Below the pieces are notes generated by a model. That model had not been told where the DNA came from, ran no database searches, and saw only the letters and a list, made by a program, of their open reading frames with translations. A stretch of DNA of 34,132 nt, from assembly GCA_049644265.1 (NCBI GenBank), contig JBARRO010000185.1, positions 1 to 34,132 on the forward strand, read 5' to 3'. The position numbers were made by a program, and so were the translations under genes. Numbering within the stretch: position 1 is the first letter of the stretch; each line of letters starts with the position of its first letter. This document shows positions 20,369-27,670 of the stretch, in pieces. The DNA is from JBARRO01 sp049644265 (GTDB lineage Bacteria; Bacteroidota; Ignavibacteria; UBA10030).

Positions 20369-22675
20369 ATGATTAGAAAACAAGATGCGCTTGATTATCA
20401 CTCACAGGGACGACGGGGAAAGATTGAAGTCATTTCCTCGAAACCTTGTGAAACGCAACGGGATCTTTCACTCGCCTACACGCCGGGAGTTGCCGAGCCG
20501 TGCCTGGAGATTGAAGCCAACCCCGATGATGCGTATCGCTACACCGCGAAGGGAAACCTTGTCGCCGTCATTTCCAACGGGACCGCGGTGCTGGGTCTTG
20601 GAGATATTGGTGCGTTGGCGGGTAAGCCTGTCATGGAGGGAAAGGGTGTTCTCTTCAAACGATTTGCGGATATCGACGTGTTTGACATCGAGCTGAATTC
20701 ACACAACGCCGACGATATCATCAAAGCTGTTCAGATGCTCGAGCCGACGTTCGGCGGCATCAACCTCGAAGACATCAAAGCCCCCGAGTGTTTCTACATT
20801 GAAGAAGCCCTGAAGAAGGTCATGAACATCCCGGTGTTCCATGACGATCAACACGGGACCGCGATCATCAGCGGTGCCGCGATGCTGAACGCGTTGGAGA
20901 TCGTCGGAAAAAAACTCGGAGAGGTTCGCGTGGTCTTCAGTGGTGCGGGCGCAGCGGGGATTGCCTGTGCGAAACTGTACGAACGTCTCGGCATCAAGCG
21001 CGAGAACATGATGCTCGTGGACACCAAGGGCGTCGTTCATCGCGGCCGCAAGGAAGGAATGAACCAGTATAAGGAATACTTTGCAGTCGAAACTGAAGCG
21101 CGCACACTCGCCGATGCGATGAAGGGAGCAGATGTGTTCTGCGGAGTATCTGCAAAGGGCATTGTCACGAAAGAAATGGTGAAATCGATGGCGGACAACC
21201 CTGTCGTCTTCGCCATGGCAAACCCGGATCCGGAGATTACGTTCGAAGATGCAACGAGCGCCCGGGACGACCTCATCATGGCGACGGGAAGATCCGATTA
21301 TCCAAACCAGGTCAACAACGTGCTCGGTTTCCCCTTTATTTTCCGCGGAGCACTTGACGTTCGCGCGAAGGCCATCAACGACGATATGAAAATCGCCGCA
21401 GTGCGTGCATTGTCGGAGCTGGCGAAGGAGGACGTTCCGGACTCGGTTATCAAAGCGTACGGAGGAAAGCGCATTGAGTTCGGCCATTCCTACATTATTC
21501 CCAAACCGCTCGACCCGCGAGTCCTGCTGTGGGAAGCTCCTGCGATTGCAAGGGCGGCGATGGAATCGGGCGTCGCACGGAATCCGATCAAGGATTTCGA
21601 AGCCTATCGCGACTCCCTGGAAGCACGTCTTGGAAAATCCCGGGAAGTCATGCGGTTCTTCATTCACAAAGCGCAAACTGCGCCGAAGAGAATCGTGTTT
21701 CCGGAAGGCGAGGAAGACAAGATCCTCCGCGCAACCCAGGTTATTCTCGAAGAAAAAATTGCCGAGCCGATTCTGTTGGGCAGTAGAACATTCATCAAGC
21801 AACGAATCGCTGAATTGGGGCTGGACCTGGAAGGGATCCAGATTGTCAACCCCGGAAAAGCCCCCCGGTTCGACGAATATGTCACGGCGTTTTCCACACT
21901 GCGCCAGCGCAAAGGATTGACGCGTTCGGACGCCGAACGGCAGATGAAGACGCACAATATTTTTGGAATGATGATGGTGGAGATGGATGATGCAGATGGC
22001 CTGATCTCGGGCCTGACACAGCACTATCCGGACACTGTTCGCCCCGCTCTGCAGATCATCGGAAGAAAGCCGGGAGTCCAGAAAGTCTCAGGCCTTTATA
22101 TGATGGTCTTTAAACACAAGACAGTGTTTATCGCGGACGCAACGGTCAATATCGATCCAACCGCAGAGGATTTGGCGGAGATTGCGATATTGGCTGCCGA
22201 TAAAGTCCGGGGGCTTGATATCGAGCCGAGGGTTGCGATGCTTTCCTTCAGCAACTTCGGCAGTACCAATCACCCGCTTGCGGAAAAAGTGCGGAAAGCT
22301 GTCGAACTGATCAGGAAGCGTGAGCCCAAGCTCATTGTCGACGGGGAAATGCAGGCAGATGCAGCAGTGACGCCGGAGATCATCTCCGAGTTTTTCCCGT
22401 TCAGCGCTTTGAAGCAAGAGGCAAACGTGTTGATCTGCCCGGACCTCACTTCCGCCAACATTGCCTACAAGCTTCTATGGCGGTTGGGTGGTGCGGTGGC
22501 GATCGGGCCGATCCTGATGGGTATCCGCAAACCCGTGTATCTCCTGGCGCCCGGCTGCGAAGTCAACGACATCGTCAACATGACCGCGATGGCGGTATTT
22601 TCGGCGCAACGGATGGCGGAAGACAAAGATTCGAAAACGAAAAAGATGCAATCGTTTGAATTTTCCCGCTCATGA
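20369..22675 (+). CDS. maeB: NADP-type malic enzyme fused to a phosphotransacetylase-like domain
   Basis: 768 residues, the normal size of MaeB. The malic enzyme half (about 1-430) has SLAYTPGVAEPC, SNGTAVLGLGDIGALAGKPVMEGK, metal/substrate loop FADIDVFDIE, HDDQHGTAI and the dinucleotide loop FSGAGAAGIACAKLY. The PTA-like half (about 440-755) includes RIVFPEGEEDKILRA, GLISGLTQHYPDTVRPALQ and the C-terminal PILMGIRKPVYLLAPGCEV, as in MaeB, where it acts as an acetyl-CoA-responsive regulatory module rather than an active transacetylase. It decarboxylates malate to pyruvate with NAD(P)H formation, feeding the nifJ enzyme. GGAGG at 20354-20358 supports the start. Upstream is an imperfect sigma-54 motif with a candidate UAS. 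Confidence 0.94.
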   Translation: MIRKQDALDYHSQGRRGKIEVISSKPCETQRDLSLAYTPGVAEPCLEIEANPDDAYRYTAKGNLVAVISNGTAVLGLGDIGALAGKPVMEGKGVLFKRFADIDVFDIELNSHNADDIIKAVQMLEPTFGGINLEDIKAPECFYIEEALKKVMNIPVFHDDQHGTAIISGAAMLNALEIVGKKLGEVRVVFSGAGAAGIACAKLYERLGIKRENMMLVDTKGVVHRGRKEGMNQYKEYFAVETEARTLADAMKGADVFCGVSAKGIVTKEMVKSMADNPVVFAMANPDPEITFEDATSARDDLIMATGRSDYPNQVNNVLGFPFIFRGALDVRAKAINDDMKIAAVRALSELAKEDVPDSVIKAYGGKRIEFGHSYIIPKPLDPRVLLWEAPAIARAAMESGVARNPIKDFEAYRDSLEARLGKSREVMRFFIHKAQTAPKRIVFPEGEEDKILRATQVILEEKIAEPILLGSRTFIKQRIAELGLDLEGIQIVNPGKAPRFDEYVTAFSTLRQRKGLTRSDAERQMKTHNIFGMMMVEMDDADGLISGLTQHYPDTVRPALQIIGRKPGVQKVSGLYMMVFKHKTVFIADATVNIDPTAEDLAEIAILAADKVRGLDIEPRVAMLSFSNFGSTNHPLAEKVRKAVELIRKREPKLIVDGEMQADAAVTPEIISEFFPFSALKQEANVLICPDLTSANIAYKLLWRLGGAVAIGPILMGIRKPVYLLAPGCEVNDIVNMTAMAVFSAQRMAEDKDSKTKKMQSFEFSRS

Positions 22676-22676
22676 T

Positions 22677-22699
22677 CACAGAGAAACAAAGAAAACGGA
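22677..22699 (+). repeat. Degenerate CACAGAGAAACAAAGAAA repeat remnant
   Basis: CACAGAGAAACAAAGAAAAC after the maeB stop resembles the CACAGAGGACACAGAGAA units of 13130-13174. Short and imperfect. Confidence 0.35.
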
Positions 22700-22728
22700 A
22701 CGGGGTTCATACAACCCGGAGAGAAACG

Positions 22729-23766
22729 ATGAAGGGATTGGTGTGTGAAGCGGTGGGAAAGATTTCTCTCCAGGATGTCCGCAAGCCGCACATCATGGCT
22801 CCGACAGACGCCCTGATCCGTATAACGCTTACAACGATCTGCGGCAGCGATGTGCACCTTGTGCGTGGCCACATTCCGACAGAGCCCGGGTTTATCATGG
22901 GCCACGAGTTTGTCGGACGCGTTGAAGAAGTCGGTATCGCCGTCAGCAGATTCAAGCCGGGCGACCGTGTCGTCGGACCTGCGTCTCCGTTTTGCGGGAC
23001 ATGCGACAATTGCCGTGCCGGACAGATCCAACGCTGCCTCAACGGCGGAATGCTCGGCAGTGGACGGGCGTGGGGAGATCTCTCGGGCACCCACAGTGAG
23101 TACATCCTTATGCCGTTTGCCGACCGGACGCTTGTTTCTGTTCCTGCATCACTGAAAGATGAGCAGGTGCTGTTCGTTGGCGATATCCTGTCGACGGGAT
23201 ACTACGGAGTCTGTAAAGCCGGACTCTGCCCGGGCGAATCGGTTGTTGTGCTCGGAGCGGGACCCGTGGGGCTCTGTGCCGTTCACGCTGCAACATTGTT
23301 TGGACCGAGAAGCATCATTGCGGTGGATCTGATCGATCACCGGCTCCAGCTTGCGCGGGAAATGGGTGCGACGCATGTGGTTGACGCGACCAAGGGAGAT
23401 GTTGTTCAACAAATTCTCGAACACACCAACGGCGGCCCGGAAGTGGTCATCGAAGCGGCCGGTGCACCGGCTGCGATCCAACAGGCAGTCGACATGGTTC
23501 GTATCGGAGGCCGGATCATGGTGGTCGGACTGCCGACACGGCATGTCGAGTTTTCGCTTCCCGCGATGATCATGAAGAATGTCAGCCTGTTCACCGGCCT
23601 CGCGTATCTCGGAAACATGGAGCGTCTTGTACGGTTGATCGAGGCGGGTAAACTGGACACCACGCCGCTCATCAGCCACCGGATGCGCCTTTCCGAGATT
23701 GAGCATGGATTCAAGATGTTTGCAGCACAGCAGAATAATGTTGTCAAGATTGCAGTGACGCCCTAG
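22729..23766 (+). CDS. Zinc-dependent medium-chain alcohol dehydrogenase
   Basis: 345-residue MDR dehydrogenase; the ATG at 22729 has GGAGAG upstream, while the frame from 22672 runs through repeat-like DNA. Catalytic zinc ligands: Cys38 (TTICGSD) and His59-Glu60 (GHEFVG). Structural zinc: Cys89, 92, 95, 103 (CGTCDNCRAGQIQRC). Rossmann loop VVLGAGPVG with VDLIDHRLQLA after the second strand; the Asp there suggests NAD(H). The pattern is nearest to threonine dehydrogenase / sorbitol dehydrogenase / isopropanol-type alcohol dehydrogenases; substrate undetermined. It could reoxidise NADH with a short aldehyde or ketone. Confidence 0.9.
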   Translation: MKGLVCEAVGKISLQDVRKPHIMAPTDALIRITLTTICGSDVHLVRGHIPTEPGFIMGHEFVGRVEEVGIAVSRFKPGDRVVGPASPFCGTCDNCRAGQIQRCLNGGMLGSGRAWGDLSGTHSEYILMPFADRTLVSVPASLKDEQVLFVGDILSTGYYGVCKAGLCPGESVVVLGAGPVGLCAVHAATLFGPRSIIAVDLIDHRLQLAREMGATHVVDATKGDVVQQILEHTNGGPEVVIEAAGAPAAIQQAVDMVRIGGRIMVVGLPTRHVEFSLPAMIMKNVSLFTGLAYLGNMERLVRLIEAGKLDTTPLISHRMRLSEIEHGFKMFAAQQNNVVKIAVTP

Positions 23767-23807
23767 GGAACACCGGGGATGGCCGATCCAACTACGCAGA
23801 GGATTCC

Positions 23808-24062
23808 ATGATACGAGGAACAGTTCTCATTGCTCACGATGTCTGTAAAGGATGTGAGTTGTGCATCCATGCCTGTCCCCAGGAGTGCCTCGGGCTCTCC
23901 AACGAGCTCAACGTCCGTGGATACCGGTTCGTGCAACTGACGGCCGACACGTGCACGGGGTGCATCAATTGTGCGCTCGTCTGTCCGGACTCGGTACTGA
24001 CGGTCTATCGTCAGCCGAAACCTTCGGCCCGTGCCACGCAGCATCAATCGAAATCTGTTTGA
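23808..24062 (+). CDS. 2[4Fe-4S] ferredoxin-type delta subunit of 2-oxoacid:ferredoxin oxidoreductase
   Basis: 84 residues with two CxxCxxCxxxC motifs: Cys13, 16, 19, 23 (CKGCELCIHACP) and Cys49, 52, 55, 59 (CTGCINCALVCP), the KorD/VorD arrangement. It carries electrons from the catalytic subunits to free ferredoxin. It opens the operon that also encodes the alpha, beta and gamma subunits; AGAGGA precedes the ATG. The 20-residue tail after the second cluster is basic and probably disordered. Confidence 0.92.
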   Translation: MIRGTVLIAHDVCKGCELCIHACPQECLGLSNELNVRGYRFVQLTADTCTGCINCALVCPDSVLTVYRQPKPSARATQHQSKSV

Positions 24063-24075
24063 AAAGGTGGAAAAA

Positions 24076-24705
24076 ATGAAATCTCTGATTCGAATCCCTG
24101 TCAGCATGTGCTTCCTTTGGATGGTGCTGTTTCTATCCACCGAGGTTGCACGAGCACATTGTGATACGATGGATGGACCTGTGGTCAAGGCCGCGCGAAG
24201 CGCTCTCGAGACCGGCAATGTCAACCATGTTCTCGTATGGGTTCAGAAGAAGGATGAGGGTGAAATAACGCTGGCGTTCAAGAAAACACTTGCGGTCCGT
24301 ATGCTCAGTCCGGAAGCTCGGGAACTTGGAGATCGGTACTTTTTTGAGACTCTCGTTCGGATTCATCGGGCCGGTGAGGGAGCTCCCTACGAGGGTTTGA
24401 AGCCCGCCGGATCGGATGTCGAGCCCGGAATTGAGGCTGCCGACCATGCGATCGAAAAGGGAACCGATGCCGAGTTGTTGAAAAACCTGATAGAGACAAT
24501 TCAACACGGCGTCCATGAGCAATTCAGTGAAGTGTTGGAAAAGAAATCGTTCAAACCCGACGATGTGACGGAAGGACGCGAATATGTGAGAGCGTACGTC
24601 ACGTTTCTTCATTACGTCGAACGCATTGTTGAAGCGTCCAGGAAACCGGCGAACGGGCATCTCCACGAAGCCCACGAAGTCGGAATGAAGATCCAAAACC
24701 ACTAA
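24076..24705 (+). CDS. Exported protein with mature N-terminus His-Cys-Asp (DUF6448-like)
   Basis: 209 residues; the ATG at 24076 has AGGTGG upstream. Residues 1-27 are a clear signal peptide ending A-R-A (25-27), so cleavage would expose His28-Cys29-Asp30 (HCDTMDGPVVKAARSAL). I believe this HCDTxDGPVV start defines a family of unknown function (DUF6448), from memory. The rest is helical, with HVLVWVQ, a RYFFETLVRIHRAGEGAPYEG stretch and a His-rich end (HLHEAHEVGMKIQNH). An N-terminal His-Cys-Asp recalls the nickel hook of Ni superoxide dismutase (HCDxPCxxY), though the second Cys is absent. It sits between delta and alpha subunits of a cytoplasmic ferredoxin enzyme, an odd place for an exported protein. 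Confidence 0.8.
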   Translation: MKSLIRIPVSMCFLWMVLFLSTEVARAHCDTMDGPVVKAARSALETGNVNHVLVWVQKKDEGEITLAFKKTLAVRMLSPEARELGDRYFFETLVRIHRAGEGAPYEGLKPAGSDVEPGIEAADHAIEKGTDAELLKNLIETIQHGVHEQFSEVLEKKSFKPDDVTEGREYVRAYVTFLHYVERIVEASRKPANGHLHEAHEVGMKIQNH

Positions 24706-24729
24706 AGCACTCTTTCAGGTTTAGACTCT

Positions 24730-25815
24730 ATGACTGCGATTACCAACAATCTTGAAACCCGCCTGATGAAAGGCAACGAAGCACTGGCCGAAGCGGCCCT
24801 GCGCGCCGGTATGCAGGCGTACTTTGGATATCCCATTACGCCGCAATCAGAGATTCTGGAATACCTTGCCAATTACGGCCCCAAGCGCGGCGTGGTTGTG
24901 TTGCAGGCGGAGAGCGAGCTCGCCGCAATCAACATGGTCTACGGTGCGGGCGGCGCAGGAGCGCGCGTAATGATTTCCTCTTCAAGCCCGGGAATCAGTC
25001 TCATGCAGGAGGGCCTTTCCTACATGGCATCGGCGCAGATTCCCTGCCTTATCGTGAATGTTCAACGCGGAGGACCGGGGCTCGGCACAATCCAGCCGGC
25101 CCAGGCAGATTATTTCCAGGCCACGAAAGGCGGCGGCCACGGTGACTACCATCTCATCGTTCTTGCTCCGTCGTCCGTGCAGGAGATGGCTGATTTCGTG
25201 TTTGAAGGATTTCGACTAACGGAACAATATCGAGCTCCGACAATGATTCTTTCGGATGGTGCACTGGGACAGATGATGGAGAAGGTTGCTCTCCCGGCGG
25301 ACGGCTCTCTCCCGCAGACGGAAAAGCCCTGGGCGACAACGGGCAAACTGGATTCACGCGAAAGAAATATCCTCACCTCGCTCTTTATCCAACCTGAACG
25401 CATGGAGGAGATCAACCTCGGCCTTCAGAAGAAATATCGGGAGATTGAAGAGAAGGAAGTACGCTATGAATTGATCCGGACTGAGGATGCAGACATTGTG
25501 CTGGTGGCGTTCGGATTGGCTGCCAGAATCTGCGAAAAAGCTCTTGAGCTCGGGAGGGAAAAGGGCATTCGGGTCGGATTGATGCGTCCCATTACGCTCT
25601 ACCCCTTCCCATCCAAAATCATTTCCAACCTTGCTCTGACAACAGGTGCATTTCTGACCGTTGAAATGAATGCCGGCCAAATGGTCGAAGATGTCAGGCT
25701 CGCGGTCAACGGAGCCCGTCCCGTGTTCTTCAAAGGAAGAATGGGTGGCATGATCCCGTCACCCGAGGAAGTCCTTGCCGAGATAGAGCTGATACTGGTC
25801 AGTGAAGAGCACTAA
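24730..25815 (+). CDS. vorB: 2-oxoacid:ferredoxin oxidoreductase alpha subunit (VorB/KorA-like)
   Basis: 361 residues. It contains the pyrimidine-binding POR domain (LMKGNEALAEAALRAG, YFGYPITPQSEI, QAESELAAINMVYGAGGAGARVM) and domain II near the C-terminus (VAFGLAARICEKAL, GLMRPITLYPFP, VEMNAGQMVEDVRLAV). Lines such as ISLMQEGLSYMASAQIPC and GGPGLGTIQPAQADYFQATKGGGHGDY closely resemble 2-oxoisovalerate (VorB) alpha subunits, but the 2-oxoglutarate KorA family is similar. With beta, gamma and delta it converts a 2-oxoacid, CoA and oxidised ferredoxin to acyl-CoA and CO2. The substrate is uncertain; an isocitrate-dehydrogenase-like gene downstream would favour 2-oxoglutarate or a related 2-oxoacid. 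Confidence 0.92.
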   Translation: MTAITNNLETRLMKGNEALAEAALRAGMQAYFGYPITPQSEILEYLANYGPKRGVVVLQAESELAAINMVYGAGGAGARVMISSSSPGISLMQEGLSYMASAQIPCLIVNVQRGGPGLGTIQPAQADYFQATKGGGHGDYHLIVLAPSSVQEMADFVFEGFRLTEQYRAPTMILSDGALGQMMEKVALPADGSLPQTEKPWATTGKLDSRERNILTSLFIQPERMEEINLGLQKKYREIEEKEVRYELIRTEDADIVLVAFGLAARICEKALELGREKGIRVGLMRPITLYPFPSKIISNLALTTGAFLTVEMNAGQMVEDVRLAVNGARPVFFKGRMGGMIPSPEEVLAEIELILVSEEH

Positions 25816-25851
25816 GAAGATTTTCGTCGTTCATCAAAAAAGGGTATGACT

Positions 25852-26628
25852 ATGGATGTCCCAAGATTTTCCAACGGGTTTGAATTCGTTTTCGGCAAGC
25901 CGAAAACTCTGACAGACACGCCCATGCACTATTGCCCGGGCTGTGGCCATGGAGTAGTCCATCGGGTCCTTATGGAAGTTGTGGACGAAATGAATATTCA
26001 GGACAAGACGGTCGGCGTTGCGCCGGTGGGATGTTCGGTGTTCGCGTATCACTACATGAACATTGATATGCAGGAGGCCGCGCATGGACGCGCGACAGCG
26101 GTTGCGACCGGGATCAAACGGGTTCTCCCGGACCGCTACGTGTTTACCTACCAGGGAGATGGCGACCTGGCTGCGATTGGCACAAGCGAAACAATCCACA
26201 CGGTGAACCGTGGAGAAAATATCCTGATCGTCTTCATCAACAACGGCGTGTACGGCATGACCGGCGGCCAGATGGCTCCGACCACCCTTGTCGGAATGAA
26301 GACCACCACATCCCCCTTTGGCCGGGATGTGAAGACCATGGGTAACCCGTTGAAAATTACCGAGCTGGTAGCACAGCTTCCAGGCGCGTATTTTGTGTCG
26401 CGTCAGGCGGTCCACACGGCTGCAGCGGTGCGAAAACTTAAGAAAGCGTTCCGCTCTGCTCTGGAATTCCAGGAAATGAAAAAGGGGACGTGCTTCATCG
26501 AGGTCGTGTCGAACTGTCCGTCCGGCTGGAAGATGACGCCGGATGAATCGAACAAGTGGATGGAAGAAAACATGTTTCCCATCTATCCGATTGGCGACCT
26601 GAAGCTGCCGCCTCCCGGACTTAATTGA
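25852..26628 (+). CDS. 2-oxoacid:ferredoxin oxidoreductase beta (TPP-binding) subunit
   Basis: 258 residues from the ATG at 25852, which is 7 bases from AAAGGG; the ATG at 25846 is too close to that site. YCPGCGHGVVHRV binds the TPP/cluster region, and the TPP-Mg motif reads GDGDLAAIGTSE ... FINNGVYGMTGGQMAPTT. The C-terminus (FIEVVSNCPSGWKMTPDES) is typical of KorB/VorB-type beta chains. No additional [4Fe-4S] motif beyond the CPGC region is visible, so clusters are on the delta subunit. Confidence 0.93.
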   Translation: MDVPRFSNGFEFVFGKPKTLTDTPMHYCPGCGHGVVHRVLMEVVDEMNIQDKTVGVAPVGCSVFAYHYMNIDMQEAAHGRATAVATGIKRVLPDRYVFTYQGDGDLAAIGTSETIHTVNRGENILIVFINNGVYGMTGGQMAPTTLVGMKTTTSPFGRDVKTMGNPLKITELVAQLPGAYFVSRQAVHTAAAVRKLKKAFRSALEFQEMKKGTCFIEVVSNCPSGWKMTPDESNKWMEENMFPIYPIGDLKLPPPGLN

Positions 26629-26645
26629 GCAGGAGATTTATGAGT

Positions 26646-27215
26646 ATGAGCACTGCGCACGAAATAATCTTTGCGGGATTCGGCGGTCAGGGAGTCCTGT
26701 CGATGGGTCAGATCCTTTCCTACGCTGCAATGATCGAAGGGAAGGAAGTGAGTTGGATGCCCTCCTACGGGCCCGAAATGCGGGGAGGAACGGCAAATTG
26801 CATTGTCATCGTTTCGGACAAACGGATCAGTTCTCCCATCGTCACGAAATTCGACTCCGCCATTATTCTTAATCAGCCGTCCCTGGACAAGTTTCTTCCC
26901 ACCATCAAACCCGGGGGACTCCTGTTATACGAGCGGTCGACCATCATCAATCCCCCCAAACGAACCGACATTGAGATCATCAGCGTCCCAGCGATGGAGC
27001 AGGCCCAGAAGCTGACAAGCAAACAAGTGGCAAACGTCCTGTTGCTTGGGACATTCCTCGAGCGTCGGCCGATCGTTTCGCCCGACAGCATTGTCAAAGC
27101 ACTGGAAAAAGTGTTGCCTGCGCATCGGAGATACTTGTTGCCGATCAATGAGCAGGCTCTCGTGAAGGGAAAAGAATATGCCGTCGACATAGAACCGGCG
27201 GTCAGTGCACACTGA
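26646..27215 (+). CDS. 2-oxoacid:ferredoxin oxidoreductase gamma subunit
   Basis: 189 residues. Three possible starts: TTG 26625, ATG 26640 and ATG 26646; the last is best spaced (9 nt) from AGGAGA at 26631-26636. Gamma-domain signatures: EIIFAGFGGQGVLSMGQ, SWMPSYGPEMRGGTANCIVIVSD in outline, and NQPSLDKFLPTIKPGGLLLYE. This domain helps bind CoA in 2-oxoacid:ferredoxin oxidoreductases. Gene order delta - exported protein - alpha - beta - gamma. Confidence 0.92.
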   Translation: MSTAHEIIFAGFGGQGVLSMGQILSYAAMIEGKEVSWMPSYGPEMRGGTANCIVIVSDKRISSPIVTKFDSAIILNQPSLDKFLPTIKPGGLLLYERSTIINPPKRTDIEIISVPAMEQAQKLTSKQVANVLLLGTFLERRPIVSPDSIVKALEKVLPAHRRYLLPINEQALVKGKEYAVDIEPAVSAH

Positions 27216-27248
27216 ACTGAGGCGGGAAATTTCAGGAAAGGGATCTCC

Positions 27249-27518
27249 ATGATTCAAGAAACTGTCAAATGCGCACACACCTGCAGGAATGCCTGCGGGA
27301 TGCTGAACGAAGCGCTTCGCGAAGAGACGGCCCTCGTCCGGTTCTACGAGGGAGTCCTCTCGCAATGCGATTACCCCGACGTCCACGGATTCCTCCAGGA
27401 GCTTGTTGAAGAACGCAGCCGCTCTGCCATCCGGATCCTCCAGAAGTTGAACGAGCTTCGCGCCCGCGCGGATACGATGGACGGTATCATCTCGAGCTTT
27501 GACCCCGCAGGATGCTAG
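27249..27518 (+). CDS. Half-size ferritin/rubrerythrin-like helical protein
   Basis: 89 residues, 33 bp after the gamma subunit with AAAGGGA at a good distance. The N-terminus has three Cys (CAHTCRNAC) and then two long helices: NEALREETALVRFYEGVL and DVHGFLQELVEERSRSAIRIL. The pattern ExxxxxFY ... LxEERSR resembles a single rubrerythrin/ferritin-like half (Ex6Y ... ExxH), but the metal-binding His of ExxH is Arg here. A dimer could rebuild a four-helix bundle, with metal binding doubtful. It may support the ferredoxin enzyme against oxygen or store iron, but that is a guess. Confidence 0.7.
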   Translation: MIQETVKCAHTCRNACGMLNEALREETALVRFYEGVLSQCDYPDVHGFLQELVEERSRSAIRILQKLNELRARADTMDGIISSFDPAGC

Positions 27519-27537
27519 AAGACCGCTTTTAGTCACA

Positions 27538-27580
27538 GGCGCCCTCGTGGGGAACGTACCTGCGTTCACGTGGGCGTGCC
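27538..27580 (+). repeat. Long imperfect hairpin in the leader of the dehydrogenase operon
   Basis: Left arm (27538-27556, ending GGGGAACG) and right arm (27563-27580, starting CGTTCACG) pair over about 16 bases with small bulges around a 6-nt loop. No T tract follows. It lies in a 152-bp gap and may be an RNA regulatory element or a processing site between the two operons. Confidence 0.45.
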
Positions 27581-27670
27581 AAGGATTTCGACGGGTTGTC
27601 CATCCAACAGTCTCTTCACGGCAGCAACGCAACGTCAATGCTCTTCCAGGAAAGGTGACTGCGAAATACT

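Noticed and set aside
24076..24705. Nickel superoxide dismutase (sodN) call
   Set aside because: Only the N-terminal HCD and a glycine match; the second hook Cys and PCxxY are absent, so it is kept as a finding and not as an annotation.
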